Source of the DNA: Toxonevra muliebris
Taxonomy: Eukaryota > Arthropoda > Insecta > Diptera > Pallopteridae
Assembly (NCBI GenBank): GCA_963691655.1
Contig: OY829328.1
Coordinates: 71,986,400 to 72,050,399 of the forward strand
Direction: 5' to 3'
DNA length: 64,000 nucleotides
In this document: positions 1 to 12,475 of the stretch, one piece after another
Layout: each line of letters opens with the position of its first letter
How positions within the stretch are numbered: position 1 is the first letter of the stretch
Program-made: the position numbers and the translations under genes
The notes under the pieces: model-generated
Database searches by the model: none
Told to the model about the DNA's origin: nothing
Seen by the model: only the letters and a program-made list of their open reading frames with translations

Positions 1-1228
1 TTAAATAATTTGATATTATACTTTAGAAAAAGTGAATTTTACAGCTCAGTCATGCCAACTTTTATTATCTTTTTTTTTCTACTTGATAAAAAATACTCTT
101 ATAAATTGCAAGTGCGAATGTGAATATCGAATATTATGCGAATTATTCGAACAACCCTAATACATATACACTCAGAGTATACGTTAGTGTTAGTGTCTTT
201 TGTTTGCAATCGAGATTTAGTACTCACCAGGAATGCCAAATTGAGGGAAATTGGCTTCACTTTTAACTAGTTGAGGGTGATTGGTGAATAAGACTATTTT
301 TGTGAGGAACTGAAAATTAATTTTGTTTCATATTCTTTTTGAAATAAGCTTGATAAACCAATTGTACTACCTTCCCGTTTAGCATTTATAATATACTAAA
401 AAAATCCAACTCTTATGCTATTATAATCGCTGCACTTTCAGGTCAAAAATTGGTTAAAAATTGCCTTACGTAATAGGTGAACGGTCCCTAACCCCAGACT
501 ATGCAAATGTGTTTTTGTAAGAATTGAAAAAACTATATTTAACTTTGACTTTTTCTAATTTTATTTATTTTTTTAAAATAAATATGTGAAAACTAAAATG
601 AGTCCCTTCTGCACTCATCATATGAGGTATGTACACACTTTGTACTATTCGTGAAATTTATGGGCTTAAGTATTTTATTTTTTTTTACTAAAAAAATAAA
701 AAGTGTGACCTAGAATGTATTACATGGAAGATATTAAATGGAACGTGTGACCTGGAAATTTGTTAAATATCCACACAGTAAAGATGTTATCATATCAAAA
801 ATATTTAAAGTAACTTTTTAACAGCATTTTTTGAATCACACTTTACATACTTTAGTTAATTTATTTCATTTTATTTTCGCGTTCGGTCTTTGGAATAAAA
901 GATCTTATAGGTCTCAGTACCTGACTTTCGGGTCGTCCCATTTTCTGAATACAATTCAATACATATATGGACATTATGCATTTCCGTTGAGAAACCAGTG
1001 TGGAGCTAAATGTAGGTGACACATATTTTTGCACCTTACCTACATTCAGTTTGATTCGAGCTATCGAGAACGAAAGACAGAATTTTACAAAGCGATTATT
1101 TGCTCAAATTTATTGACTACGAAGTGATAGCTACTGTTTTTTGCAAATGGCCTTGCAACATTGGAAATTCTAAATTGAAAACAATATTTTTATTTGTTAA
1201 TGGAAAAATTTTAAAATTATTTTTACAG
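1..1228 (+). other. 3' part of intron 1 of LEA-like gene A
   Basis: No coding sequence seen. The stretch is closely similar to 32050-33534, the end of intron 1 of A', and its first 300 bases are also similar to 48895-49260 in intron 1 of B'. The block around 830-900 (AATCACACTTTACAT, then a TTTTATTTTCGC run) recurs at 24650, 33150 and 62045, just before exon 2 in C and C', so it is ancestral intron sequence of the family. An unoccupied TTAGTGTTAGTG site at 184-195 matches the place where A' carries a MITE (32195). Confidence 0.7.
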
Positions 1229-1649
1229 CAACACTCAAGGAAGCTGGTGACAAGACCGCCGAATTTGCCAAGAGCACTGGTAAGAATCAATGGAAGTCAA
1301 GTTAAAAGAAATTTGTAAAGTAAATGTCTTTTACAGCTGATAAAACTTCTGAACTATGTTCTGATGGGGCAGAAAAAACCGGAGAAGCTTATGAAGCTAC
1401 CAAGAAGGGAATTTTAAATGCTGCTGAAGCTACAGGAGAAGTAAGTAACTCAAAATAATAAATTTTATTGTTAGTTTTTCAGTAGAGTGAACTTGACTTT
1501 TAAAATTTTAAATTCTGTCAGTTCTATCTGAAAACAAGTTAACATTTTTTTATTGTAAGTAAATAATTGAATAATTTCTTTTTTGTTTCAAGGCTTTTGG
1601 TAAGGGTTACGATAAAACTAAGAGGGCTGCCTCCGAATTGGGAAAGTAA
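1229..1649 (+). CDS. LEA-like 11-mer repeat protein, type A (partial: exons 2-4)
   Basis: Coding exons 1229-1279, 1337-1440 and 1593-1649 (stop TAA), each bounded by clear splice sites (acag/GTAAGA, acag/GTAAGT, ttcaag). Exon 2 starts in phase 1, so a seven-base coding first exon like that of A' (ATGAATA) is expected left of the window; that would give 72 aa. After the first ten or so residues the protein divides into 11-residue units such as EFAKSTADKTS, ELCSDGAEKTG and EAYEATKKGIL, ending in ELGK. It is Ala/Lys/Glu/Thr-rich, hydrophilic, with one Cys and no signal peptide. The 11-mer pattern resembles LEA_4 (group 3 LEA) proteins, which are amphipathic stress proteins. That link rests on the repeat pattern only; no database match was made. 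It pairs with A' at 29843-33949, including Arg in KTKRAAS. Function is not shown. Confidence 0.8.
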
Positions 1650-2095
1650 GAAGTACAAATATTGACCACCGCCAATATCAACGCAAAAACGAATAGAAAG
1701 GCAAAAAAAGCGAGTGTAAAAAACTTCAAACAAAAAATCACAATTTAGTTTTATTCAAAACAAAACCCAATCTCAAATTCAATATGAATAAAAATAAGCG
1801 ATGCTTCAAAAAGTATAAACAATTGTATTGAATTAAAAGTCAAAACTTAAAATTTTTTTTCCAAAACAATTTTTTCTGCAATTGATAAAAGAAAATACCT
1901 CAACACTACCTCTTAAAGTAAGAAAAAAAAACTGGAAAACCCTTAAGATATTATTTTCTTTTTTGTGAATGTTAAAATTTAGATTGTAATCTATTTTGTA
2001 TTATACTATGATGAAAAATAATTAAATATATATACTACATTCCAAATGTATGGTAAAAAGCAATAAACAATGAAATAAAAAAATCTGGATCAGAA
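1650..2095 (+). other. 3' UTR of gene A with poly(A) signal
   Basis: AT-rich sequence shared with the 3' ends of the other copies. AATAAA lies at 2062-2067, followed by the family-conserved AATCTGGATCAGAAG and GTTCGCAAAAC blocks (compare 18708, 25580, 34390 and 50735). Confidence 0.6.
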
Positions 2096-2202
2096 GAAAG
2101 TTCGCAAAACAAAAAAAAAACTTTTATTTGCTTCAGGTGTTCGCGTATTTCTCATTTTGTTTCAAAAGATGAGCAGAGAATTATCAACTCCCCACGTGTG
2201 TG

Positions 2203-2803
2203 TAGGGTTGCCAGATGCAAATCGGGCTTAATCTGGATATTGAGATAAGATATCGGGATTTTCAGCTTTCATCTGGACATTGACAAAAGATTTTTCCACA
2301 CAACAAAAAACAATAGAAATAAAAAATTAGGATAAAAAATATATGAAACTGACTCGAGTCCCATACAAAAAAAAAAAATCAGTCTTGTACACCTCTGAAA
2401 ATGACCTTGGGTCTATTTCATGATGACTCTCAAAATATTGTAGCTCTACCGATTACCGTTCGTGAGCGAGCTGAACCATCTTGAAAAACCTCTTATTTCA
2501 TTTTTGAGTTTTACCTTTTTTCTGTTAATGAGTGAACAGCTGATAACACAGTGCAACAAAATTTCAATTTTTGTCTTATGCGCGAGATTTACCCTTGGAG
2601 GAAAAGTTCATACACAAAAATTCTTTATTTAGCTTTAAGTACGGAGCCGATGCATAAATGTATTTTCAGCGGCTGAGACTTCTGGTATATTTTTCAATTG
2701 TTCAATGTGTTTGCTCAAATTATTTAGTAAAAATTTTGTATCTACAAATTTGAAAATTTTATCTAGACAAATTTCTGAAAGTCGGGACCGTCTGGCAACC
2801 CTG
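2203..2803. mobile_element. hAT-like MITE (TIR GGGTTGCCAGA)
   Basis: Inverted ends: left TAGGGTTGCCAGATG, right CGTCTGGCAACCCTG. The inner bases also pair (AAATCGGG with CCCGACTTT). The tip is of hAT type, but no perfect 8-bp target duplication is visible. No transposase is encoded in the 601 bp. Confidence 0.6.
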
Positions 2804-2814
2804 AGTGGGTTTAT

Positions 2815-2965
2815 ACTAATAACCGCATACTCGTATGTGTATAAGGGGAGAGCAACACAAAATATCAACGATACAACATGTGTGATATAACATGTGGTTG
2901 GATGCAAGTTGTATTGTATGTATATAGCAAGGAGTTTGAGTGTGGCATAAACTGTGTGGCGAAAC
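2815..2965. repeat. Dispersed repeat fragment (ACATGTGGTTGGATG family)
   Basis: The sequence around ATACAACATGTG and GGTTGGATGCAAGTTG recurs at 25660-25790 and 54050-54200, and its continuation (GCGCAATTTCTTGTGTGC, CATTCGCGAAAGTGTAT) at 35280-35400. It is an unclassified interspersed repeat with at least four copies here. A piggyBac element (35459) landed inside one of them. Confidence 0.55.
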
Positions 2966-2994
2966 TGATTGCGTATAGGGTTGTAATAACTTCA

Positions 2995-3500
2995 GTCTAT
3001 GGATTATGAGTTTTCTTAGTGACCGTTCCATCTGGTATTGCTTGGAAAAGTCAATCATGCCATTCACGCTAGAGTACCACAGTGCTCGGTACTCTTTCCA
3101 ACTCTTTTCCTTGTCTTCATCAATGAAGATGCAACTGGAGTTCCTGCACCGCATTCAAAATCGAGTTATAAGAGACAGGAGGGATTCCAACTCTATTCAA
3201 TCATTGGAACATCGTAGAAAAGAAAGAACACTCTTAAGAGTGCTCTCAAGAGCTACAGGAGCTGTAAGTGGAACTCCGCGTTCCATGTGGACACGGTATT
3301 TCAACGCACCACACATTACAGAGATAGTTTTTTCCTCTGTCATACCGCGCGATCATGGAACAGGCTCCCTGCAAATATTTTTCCTGATTGTTATGACCTA
3401 TCCATATTTAAAATAAACGTTCACAGATACTTTTCACTCTTTTTTGCTCCCATTAACTTCTCTTCCTTTCCCAATCAACACAATGCTTTGCACTTATAGG
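2995..3500 (+). pseudogene. Non-LTR retrotransposon 3' end (C-terminal remnant)
   Basis: The frames together encode a LINE C-terminal block: LHRIQNRVIRD, then NSIQSLEHRRK, then (another frame) a WNRLPANIFPDCYDLSIFK-type motif. The pattern 'hRIQ.RA..LIGD...NSL..L.HRR' followed by 'WN.LPA..FP..Y.L..FK' is common in the C-terminus of several LINE clades. At least one frameshift separates the parts. A related, differently broken copy lies at 37614-38045. The clade is not determined. Confidence 0.65.
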
Positions 3501-3539
3501 GCCATATCACTTTGTGCTGACACAAACATACATACATAC

Positions 3540-4460
3540 TTTAAATGAAATTATTGGTCGTCGTAGCGCTGGTTACAGCTGAAATGAGAAAATGGAAGGG
3601 TAAAACTAAACAATGAGAAGCTGGCACCTCAGTAACATCCGAAATTGAGTTTCTTTTTTAGGACCACCATAATAATATTATGATATAGTATTTCGAGTTT
3701 GTTCACTAAATCTATTGAAATAATTTACTTCTTTAAAAAATTTCTAATTTTCTAGTTTTCGTTATCTATGACCCCAACTTTTGCAAAATATTCAGTGAGT
3801 ATTTCTAATCGCTTAAAGTTCAAATTGTTGCTACAGCTAAAAATTAACTAATTTTTTAAGTAAACAGATTTTCTTATCTCATGAGAAATTGATTTATTGT
3901 AGCTTGTGCGAGTTATAGAAATGTCTGTTTCTTGTGCATACGTGGCATCTTTATTAAAAGACAGACGGACATTATGAGAAAGATCCGGTCCGCTGACAAA
4001 CTTTGGACAATGCGTAATTTTATCACAAATAGGAAACGCCTCGAGCCAGATGGTACAATTTCGGTGATCCTTCTATTTCAATAGCAGTAAACAAGAAAAT
4101 TGTTAAAAAATAGTAACCTCGGTATTGATAAATAATACTTGCATATCAAATTTTAGTACCATACTACAAATGCTTCCTGAGATATCTTATATTGAATATT
4201 GTAGTCATACGGGAGGTGCAACACCCCTCTTTCCATTCCTACTCTAATCGTTTTTGTAGTATGGCATTGTCAAACAACGTTGTTGTACGAAATTTCTGTA
4301 CTATATTATACATGGTTTCAGAAATATATTCAAATAAGCATATGACTTGTATGGGAGGTATCACGCCCATTTTTTCAAGCCAACCCTAATTTTTCCCAAG
4401 GAATGCCGTGAACAAATATCACTTTCGTACCAAATGTAAGTACCGTACTACAAACAATTC
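3540..4460. repeat. Duplicated spacer block (paralogue of 38410-39320)
   Basis: Shares AAATGAAATTATTGG, GACGGACATTATGAG/AAAGATCCGGTCCGCTG and two degenerate TATGGGAGGTG-type repeats with 38410-39320. No gene seen. This is one of the pieces showing that the A-B-C segment was duplicated with its spacer. Confidence 0.65.
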
Positions 4461-4727
4461 CAGAGATGAAAATTCAGGTTTGTATGGGCGGTGCCCTGCC
4501 CACATTAGCCCTATTTACTCTTTAGAGTAAAATGCTGAGTAACGGAGTAAAATGTAATGTTTTACCCTAGAGCGTGAACGAATATAAAACTGAGATAGTG
4601 CACCCTCTGCGATCAATATACCTAATTGAATGCGCTAGCAACAAACTTTGGTTTTTTAATTTTCGTTGCCGTATAAATCAATAAGTAGGCAACACTAATT
4701 TTCTCTCTTACCCAGAGTAAAGACTCT

Positions 4728-5034
4728 GGCACATAGGGTACGTTGTGTACGTGAGAGCGAAGTATACAACTGACAACTACTGTAAAATATATGAAATCGT
4801 ATGTGGTGTGGTCCATACACAACGTATCCGTTGAAGTAACGCAAGAGGTTGGGCAACTTTCAACTTTGCCATACGTTGAGAGAGAGTTGTGAGTGTGGCA
4901 GATATCAGCTGATTAATTTTGTGTACGACGTGTAAGATTGTATATCCGTCGACAACGTATGGTTTGTGTCGCCTCTCTCCGTCGCTTATTTCATGTCAGT
5001 TGCATACTTCGCTCTCAGGTACACAACGGACCTT
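4728..5034. mobile_element. MITE, 3' end cut by a piggyBac-type insertion
   Basis: Same family as 55276-55571: it starts GGCACATAGGGTACG with GTACGTGAGAGC close behind, and its far end keeps CGCTCTCAGGTACAC before the TTAA at 5035. The last bases of the right inverted repeat are missing where the next element begins. Confidence 0.6.
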
Positions 5035-6320
5035 TTAACCCTTAAATGCATGAGGTCAGCCACCAGTATGGAGACCAAGCTGCCCTAATGTAAAATCGCT
5101 CGCTAAACACGAATCGGGCATTGATTTTCCTGGAAAATGTACCAGTTCCCCGGAAAAGCGGAAAAAGGTCGATTTGTGATATGTACCATATATGGTACAC
5201 TATTCATTCTATGCATATTTGGAATAAATACAATTTGATGGAATTATTATTTTATTTATTAGAAACTAATGTAAAAATATATAAAAATAAATGAAAAATG
5301 AATGAAAATAACAATTTAGGTAGTTTTTAGTGTAAATATAAAAATTATTATTACTTCTTTGTATCATAATCGACATAACAATTGCGTTTTTCGCAAGGGG
5401 TAGGAAAGCAGTTACGAAATTATCTGCTGACTCTGTTCCAATTTAGAGCTTCCGAGAAAAGAGATTTTGACATTATCAGTGACATCATCCACAGGTGGCA
5501 CAAGGGTCAAAGAAACTAGCATTTTATTGTTTTTTCGTGGAGGTGAAGAAGGCTTTTGCTTCACTGTGAACAAATCAACTTGTATTGACGTACTAACATC
5601 AGGAACAGAAATTCTAAAAGCTTCAAAAATAGGTATGTCCAGCTCGTCATTGTTGAGAAATATGCCAGAAATTGCCCTTCATTCAATATGGTGTAATTGG
5701 TTTCTGCTCGATTTCTCACGCATTGCGGTATTTGAGTTTCACCAATAAATTCATCCGACCCTTCATCTACCCATTCTTTTTCATCATCTAATAGATCACC
5801 ATTGTTAGGTACTTATGCCCATCACTTTATCATCATCATAAAGCATATCCGCCGCCTGATCAACATTATTATATAATAATAATGCCATCCATATTTAATT
5901 GAACAATCAAAAATAATCAAATGCGCAGATGCATAGAGTACCATATATGGTACATAGAAAAATAGAAAAAACAACTATTCTAAGATATCAAACTTGATCA
6001 AGATTCATTATATTTAGCTAAAAGAAAGCTCAATGTACTCATTAATACTTATTTCCATACGAATAACAAATTTTAACAATTTTTTTTTTTGCTATTGAAA
6101 ATCACTTTTGAAATTATGTGCAAAAAGAGCATAAGACCACTTCGCAGCTTACTGACAACTAAAACAAATCGTAAACGAGCTGTAACGGTATTTATATGAA
6201 GGATAATTTTTATCTGTTTCAATTTAAAGCGCGCGGTATAACGCTTCAGTTTGATTGTCTAGATTATCGTATGATTAAAGACATGTACCGTATATGGTAC
6301 GGTATGCATTTAAGGGTTAA
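5035..6320 (-). mobile_element. piggyBac-type element, internally degenerate
   Basis: Bounded by TTAA at 5035-5038 and 6317-6320, with inverted ends CCCTTAAATGCAT...ATGCATTTAAGGG. TTAA duplication is the hallmark of piggyBac transposons. Several copies of the palindrome-like TACCATATATGGTAC lie near both ends (about 5185, 5940 and 6290) and may be subterminal binding repeats (inference). On the minus strand around 5690-5890 a short acidic stretch with EFIGETQIPQ and DDDKVMG is readable and looks like the acidic N-terminus of a piggyBac transposase. No catalytic domain remains, so it is non-autonomous. Confidence 0.7.
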
Positions 6321-8950
6321 TCTGTTTCTCCGTTAACCAGCAGTTTACTCCAAAACGTGAACGAGGCTATTGTGTAAGCTTCAGTTCAATCGGATCATTA
6401 ATTTAAATATAACTATATTTTCCAATCTTTTAAAAAATCTTTGGATGAAGCGATTGCTTCGATAACATTCAGCACAGACATTTTTTTTTTTTTTATACAT
6501 ATTTTTTACAAATTTGTACTTTGGTCACTAGACATGATAATCTATAATTATAAAATATATATAAAATATCAAAAGTAATAAATGTTTGTTGTTTAATACA
6601 TATGATTTGAGGTCTAATTATAAAACCATAACGTAACTATGAAGCATGACAACGAATAACCAAACTTAATGCTGATTATAATAAACAAATACAGCAGCCA
6701 AAGAAAAAAAATTGTTTCTGTGTGTTTGCAATAAAACAAAAATCGTGGAGATTTGCTACTAGATTTTATTTTTTTAAAACTCTGCAGAATAAATCAAAAA
6801 TAGAAACAACGCTTTTAAATTGTAAATAAATCAATTTAGTAAATAAAATAATTATTTACTAGGTACGTTTTTTCGCGATAATTGTATGGGAGAACAACCA
6901 CAGAGCCTATAGATAACACGTATAATTCCAGCTATTAAGTATAACTAGCAACCCTGTTTAACAACCAAGGATACAATGTTCAAAGATCCACCCTAACTTT
7001 TAACAAGGAACATTTTTTTTTTCAAAGGCAGTAATTATCTGAACGGTTTAATTCCTATTGGGTATTTTTGAAAAATAGGAGTATAAAACAATGTTTTTAA
7101 GGATAGACTATTAGAGTGATATTACAAAAAATTTTAAGCTCATTACGATGAATAAGTTTACTCAACTATACGCATAAGTATTTTTTTTTTTGGAGTCCTT
7201 GAAGACCCCAATCTTCCGACTTCAGGATCAGATGAATGTGTGATAACTAAACGTGATGCAGAAACTAACTTCAGACTCGTGATCAACTTTGAGGACTACA
7301 TTTGTTGTTGCATTTTGTACAATACATAATATAACGTATAAAAGACTTTACAGCTTGGTCGTTTTATTTGAAAATGTTAAACCAACCCGCGAATAAAACG
7401 CAGTTAATAAATATTATTTTGTATTTATGGAATTTTTCTCTTTCTCTTTAGAAACACAAACGCATATATCCCAGCGGTTTTTAAGACAAGCGTTTCAAAA
7501 ATTAGGCAATTAAACAGTGGTTCCAAGTGGACCATGCCAATCGAAAATTGCAAAGCAACCATGAGAACAATAGAAAAACGAGTATCGTTTAAAGAGACGG
7601 TACCCAGCGGTTTTTAAGACAAGTGCTTCAATTTATCGCTTGGAGTGAACGAACGAGCGGAAGTGCCAAGAGTACGGCACTCAGGGATGCCAACTCATTT
7701 CTTCTTTCTCCCCGATAGCCCTCGAGAAATTCCCCGATTTTCGTTCGAATACCCGGCATCGATATAATTTCATATTACAAACAGTGCAACATGCACTATC
7801 AAATTTTAGTAGTAAACATTTTACAAAAACGAAAAATTACCTCGGTCCAAAACTTAACCAATTTTTACGGGGCTGGTAGATTAATAGAAATGTACTTTCT
7901 GACTCCGGAATTCTTTTGGCACATGGGAGATTTCACTTCAAAGGAACCCACTCTCAATTTAATCCTATTAGGTAGTAGTTGCCACACCTAATCTGAACGA
8001 GATGAGGTGTTTCGAGTTACTAGACGTTCATATTGATAGATAAACAAACCTCAGCCCACTTTTGGATATCAAAGTTCTTAAAGGGGAAGAGATGGGCTCT
8101 CTTTGACTCAAATAAAAAATGGCAAAAACGTTGTTTTGAGAAAAACGGGTTCAAAGTTTTGACTATCGGTTTTTAACATATAAAATATATTTCATCTTTT
8201 TATGATGGCTGATCGTAATTTGTAAGTTTACAGATTAGTCAGCAAGGATTAAGAGTTATTAATTAGGAAGTGGTAAACTAAGGCATAGCTTTCTGAACGG
8301 TTGAAAGGGAAGTCGAAACGCCGCGGGACTGTTTTGGCCTGTCTGACACTCGGCGCTATAATCGTCTATATTTATGAAAAGGCTCCTCGTCTCTCTCTGA
8401 AATTTTCACAACAGACTTTCAAAATATAATACTTTCAAATAGCACTCCTTTTTTAAAATCGATTCCAAACCAATAAATCGCAGGGCCCACTTAAGAAAAG
8501 ATAAACATTTTACGACCCAAAATATGAAATATTGCGTAAGTTAAAGGTTTTACATTACATAAAATTTGACAAAAAAAATATTCTACAGACTTTTATGACT
8601 AAAAGCTGAACGACTTCAAATCCCCCGCAAAAAACAGCTCATTCCCCGATTCCCCGATTCCCCGCACCCAGTAAAATTCCCCGCAAATCGGGAAATTCCT
8701 TTTCTCCTAGAGCACACAATGTTAAAACTAATATGCATCGTATGTACAAATAAAGCACTTAGGTTCTTGCAGTGAAGAGCTTGTTTAACGCTAATTGTAG
8801 AGCTTTAATTTACTGCTGGGATACTATGAAAGACGCTCACACAAGTATTACTAGAGCGACAAAATTCCAGCTCAATCTCAGATAAAATACATAAAATATT
8901 AATTTTTAAAAATATTAGTAATAAAAAGAATATAGATTTGAAAAAAGAAA
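6321..8950. other. Gene-free spacer with old repeat debris
   Basis: No credible gene. 6960-7330 is a diverged relative of the inside of the 27-29 kb foldback element (AACAAGGAACATTTTT, CTTCCGACTTCAGG, GTGATCAACTTTGAGG-type words in the same order). CCAGCGGTTTTTAAGACAAG occurs twice, at 7471 and 7604. A cluster of TTCCCCGATTCCCCG repeats lies at 8640-8700. Short open frames here have no recognisable domain. Confidence 0.5.
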
Positions 8951-9599
8951 CCATCGGCTAGTCAGTCAATATCCATCACCATTCTAGTGTATCCAGAAGT
9001 GTCGTTTTCAATTCATACTTTGAACTATATATAGGCTTGCCATAATTTTTCCGGTCTAATTCCTGACGCTGGTCAAAATTTCAAATTATCTCTTAAAATT
9101 CAAAATAAAAAATGCTGAAGTACAAAAACCAATATACATATCTGTATGTATGTATATATATATTTTTTTTTTATTTAGCATTTTGCTATAGGTACGTAAT
9201 TTTATCAAATTATAAAAAAACAATTCATGGGTTTAGATTAGCTTGGAGTGGCTGTCTAGAGACACACTCAGGTCTCAACGATTATGAGAATTAACCACCA
9301 GATCAAGGAGGAAATCTAACCCACAACATCCCGGATAAAAGTTTAGTACACTACCTACTGGACTATCGAGGTCGTTTATTCATTCGTTTAAAAAACAAAA
9401 TATGTGCATTCAATATCAGATAAAAAGGGCTACGAGGATGTCGGGGCAAACGAATGCTTTCATCGAAATAAGTTTGATATTTTAGAGAGACAACATCCTG
9501 AAATTGCTTTTCCGAGGGACAACCTCCAGCCAAAATTTAGTGTTGAACAACGATTCAAAAGAGAACTTCCTAATGAAAAGAAAAGGGAAGGTGTATCTA

Positions 9600-10110
9600 G
9601 AACATATAAGATCATCATATGATAAAATGGTACACGGACGGTTCTATAACTGAAGAACGGACCAGTGCAGGAGTATCTGTTCCAAAAATAAAATACTAAA
9701 CCCGGAATTAAAATATTGCGATCCTAACCGATAGTCAAGCAGCTGCAGATGGACATAAATTTAACTAGGTAACCTCAAAACTGTTGATGGAGTGTGTTGA
9801 TAAACTAAATACGCTTGATTTACATAATCGGATTTAGATTCTTTGGGTTCCGGGCGTATTGGAATTGAAGAGAATGAAGCTGCGCCTAAACCATTCTGCG
9901 GAATGGGAAAAGGAACATTCTCTCTATTAATAAGGAACAAAAAAGAAAATCAAAGACAATTATACGTAGAACACAGACCAGGATTAGAACATTCGAAAGC
10001 ATATTTAGGAATCTATAACCTAAATCGCTAATGGTCTTAGAATCATTACAGGAATTCTAAGAGGGAACTTTAGGTTGAGGGTTAGTAGTTTATCACTCGT
10101 AACACTAAAT
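9600..10110 (+). pseudogene. LINE RNase H domain and C-terminus, heavily broken
   Basis: In changing frames one can read KWYTDGSITEERTSAGVSV (first catalytic Asp region of RNase H), then ILTDSQAA, then ILWVPG, then a PGLEHSKAYLG-type segment. This order is that of the RNase H domain and following region of I/R1/LOA-type non-LTR elements. Stops and frameshifts lie between the motifs, so it is a dead copy. The reverse transcriptase part is absent upstream. Confidence 0.65.
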
Positions 10111-10499
10111 AAAACACACCGATTTTTGATAAATCATCAAATACCGAAACTAGGTTGCTGTATTCACTATACAAACACGAATAGTCGATAAACAGAGGTG
10201 GGCGAACAACGGAACTGTAAAAAGGAAGGGTAACTAAGCTTAATCGTCAAACAATGAAGTGAGAGCGTTGAGCGTAGTGGTTTTTGTGTAAATTGAAATC
10301 ACGAAACACACACAATATTTTATTTGAATTATTTGCTTACATTTCTCTATCATGAAAAGCTTATTTTTGATTTGACAATAGAGTCCAAAACGAAAAAAAA
10401 GTGGTTGCAAAGTAAAACTATAGGTCGTCAGATTTAAAACAGTTAATTTCATTATTATTTTTTTAATGCTTGACAAAATACGACAAGGTATCTAATGCC

Positions 10500-10989
10500 T
10501 GTCGTAGGGCAAGCCTAACTATATACATACATTAATGTACAGTTTTTAAATAAATATTAACACGAATCTATTTGCTATTGGTGTTTTTTCCTCCCCAACA
10601 TACAATTTATTTCCCTTATGCGACGTAGCATGTGTATGGCCTTGAAGTTTGTTCAAGGACTATTATTGTACATATGACAAAAGTAGCAACCCTTATACTA
10701 AGTCACACACAGCAATATCCCCTATTGTGCTTATAAGTAGTGTACGACCGAAACCGATTTTTTTTTGTCCGAAGTCAAAACCGAAACCAAATTAAGTGTA
10801 AAAATTTTAAGACGTAATTAGTTCTGAGAAAAAAATTGTTCCGGGCATAGGGTGTATTTTCAACCTCCACTGAGTCACAGGATGATTAAGAAAACTCCTT
10901 GGGAAAAATACTTCTCGCCAAATATTGTAACTTCTTAATCAGAGCCTATTAATTCTAAGGAAGAATCAATTGGTGAAATAAACTAGGCC
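10500..10989. repeat. Duplicated spacer block (paralogue of 40560-40985)
   Basis: Near-colinear with 40560-40985: TGCGACGTAGCATGTGTATG, GACCGAAACCGATT and GGGTGTATTTTCAACCTCCA all appear in the same order. The last motif also occurs at 20660-20700, so it is part of a dispersed repeat. No gene seen. Confidence 0.65.
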
Positions 10990-11516
10990 TTAACCCTTAA
11001 ATACTCACTGGTCACTGCAGTGACCAACCACTTTAGCGGCTGCCTGTGCCGCCATTTTACGTTCGCCATTTAAAATAAATATCTGATTTTACTGACAAAA
11101 GATTTCTTTATCAATACGTACAAATAAGAATGCAAAAACGACAACTGTCGCATAGTTACAGTTATTTTTAACTCGGAAAGCACGTTTGGCAAAAATTTTG
11201 AACCACATACAGAAAATAAGGTTTTTCATTTTCGAATTTTTATATAACAAATATATTGGCGTGTTAAAAAATTTGTGTCAAACGGTATGGGATAGCACTA
11301 AATAATTGTTTTTAAAAATTATTGCTCATGTATTTTAACTTATTCTCCAGATAATCCCCAAAGGGTACTACTGTGGCCAACCATGTAAATCGAAATTACG
11401 GCACTTTAAACTAATTTATTTGAAAACTCGTAGAACAAACGTTGCTCGGAATACCAAATACTATCTCTAAGTATGTTTTTAATTTAAATCAGACGTATTG
11501 GGCGTTTAAGGGTTAA
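10990..11516. mobile_element. piggyBac-type MITE (527 bp, TTAA ends)
   Basis: TTAA at 10990-10993 and 11513-11516 flank inverted ends CCCTTAAATACTC / GCGTTTAAGGG. The perfect palindrome GGTCACTGCAGTGACC lies just inside the left end. No coding capacity. The duplicated spacer at about 40985 lacks this element, although that site has also lost some flanking bases. Confidence 0.75.
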
Positions 11517-11783
11517 GGAGGACACCTATTGTGATCGGCTAAAAAACGTAATTTTTGAGAATTTTTTGGAAGAAAATTATTGCATCGAATATTTTAAAAT
11601 TTTGAGAATATATTTGTGCATAAATAATTTATACACAGTAATTTTTTTGAATGAAGCTATTCAGCAGGAGGCGGAACGGGGGGGATAAATTTGGAGTGAA
11701 ATGGACTTTCACAATACATTAATATAAACTATTATAGTGCTTCTCAGCGATATAAAGGAAAATATTAATTTTTTTACAATCAT

Positions 11784-12055
11784 GTTGTATGGGAGCTGAG
11801 CGTGGTCACGGGCGGATTTTTTTTTTATTTTTGCACCCTGACATTGTATTGGCATAAGCAACTCCTACACCAAATTTTGTAACTCTACGACGACTACTTA
11901 TATTTTTGTCTGCCTTTGGTTGTATGGGAGGTGGGCGTGGCAGTAGGCGTATTATTTTCATTTTTCACCCTGACGATGCATTGACATAAGAAACTCCTGT
12001 ATCAAAAATTTGTGACTCTACGACGACTCCTTCTATTTTTGTCAATATAACGTTT
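11784..12055. repeat. Two-copy tandem repeat, period about 136 bp
   Basis: TTGTATGGGAG starts at 11784 and 11920. Each copy continues with GCGTGG, a TTTTTGCACCCTGAC-like block, AACTCCT and CTCTACGACGACT. Similar TATGGGAGGTG words occur at 4205, 4350, 39235 and 43440, so the unit belongs to a wider unclassified repeat. Confidence 0.6.
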
Positions 12056-12271
12056 CAGTTATTACGTGAAGTAAAAGAATCGTCAAAACGAAGTAGTCAG
12101 ACGGCTATCGTCATACGTGATGAGAGCTCTGAGCTTTCTTTTGACCCAAAAAGAAAACTCCTTTTTGAAAAGAAGTCAAAATTATTTTTGATTTTGTAAA
12201 AAAATGCTAAAATTTTGGATTCATTGAATTTTTTTTTCTTTTTTCAAAAGATTGAATAATAATTAAATGCA

Positions 12272-12475
12272 ACAGATAGCCAAGCAGCCATAAAATCCCT
12301 TGCATCAGTATTCCTTTCTTTTAGAGTAGCCCTCGAGGGCAGAGCGTCTCTCAACGAAATGTTCCACCAGTTTGATTTGGACTTAATTTGGATGCCGGGG
12401 CACAGAGTGATACCGGAGAACGAAATTGCAGACGAGTTAGCCAGAAAAGGCACACTGTTGGAAATAGCTCCTGAA
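12272..12475 (+). pseudogene. LINE RNase H domain fragment
   Basis: One uninterrupted frame reads TDSQAAIKSLAS, then LDLIWMPGHRVIPENEIADEL followed by ARKGT. These are the second Asp, the catalytic His (PGH) and the last Asp (NEIAD) of a LINE-encoded RNase H. The first catalytic block and the RT are missing. It is younger-looking than the copy at 9600-10110. A GGCCGAAG-rich inverted repeat (12520-12585) follows. Confidence 0.75.

Noticed and set aside
1100..1160. Decayed signal-peptide exon in A and A' (ACTACGAAGTGATAGCTACTG, and 33413-33450)
   Set aside because: Similarity to exon 2 of C is only a few short words, and the position relative to the conserved upstream block does not fit.
5467..5748. 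Plus-strand 93-aa frame as a gene
   Set aside because: It is the antisense shadow of the decayed transposase N-terminus in a TTAA-bounded element.
7690..8710. A 1-kb hAT element starting CAGGGATGCCAAC
   Set aside because: The start resembles a hAT tip, but I could not find a matching inverted end or an 8-bp duplication.
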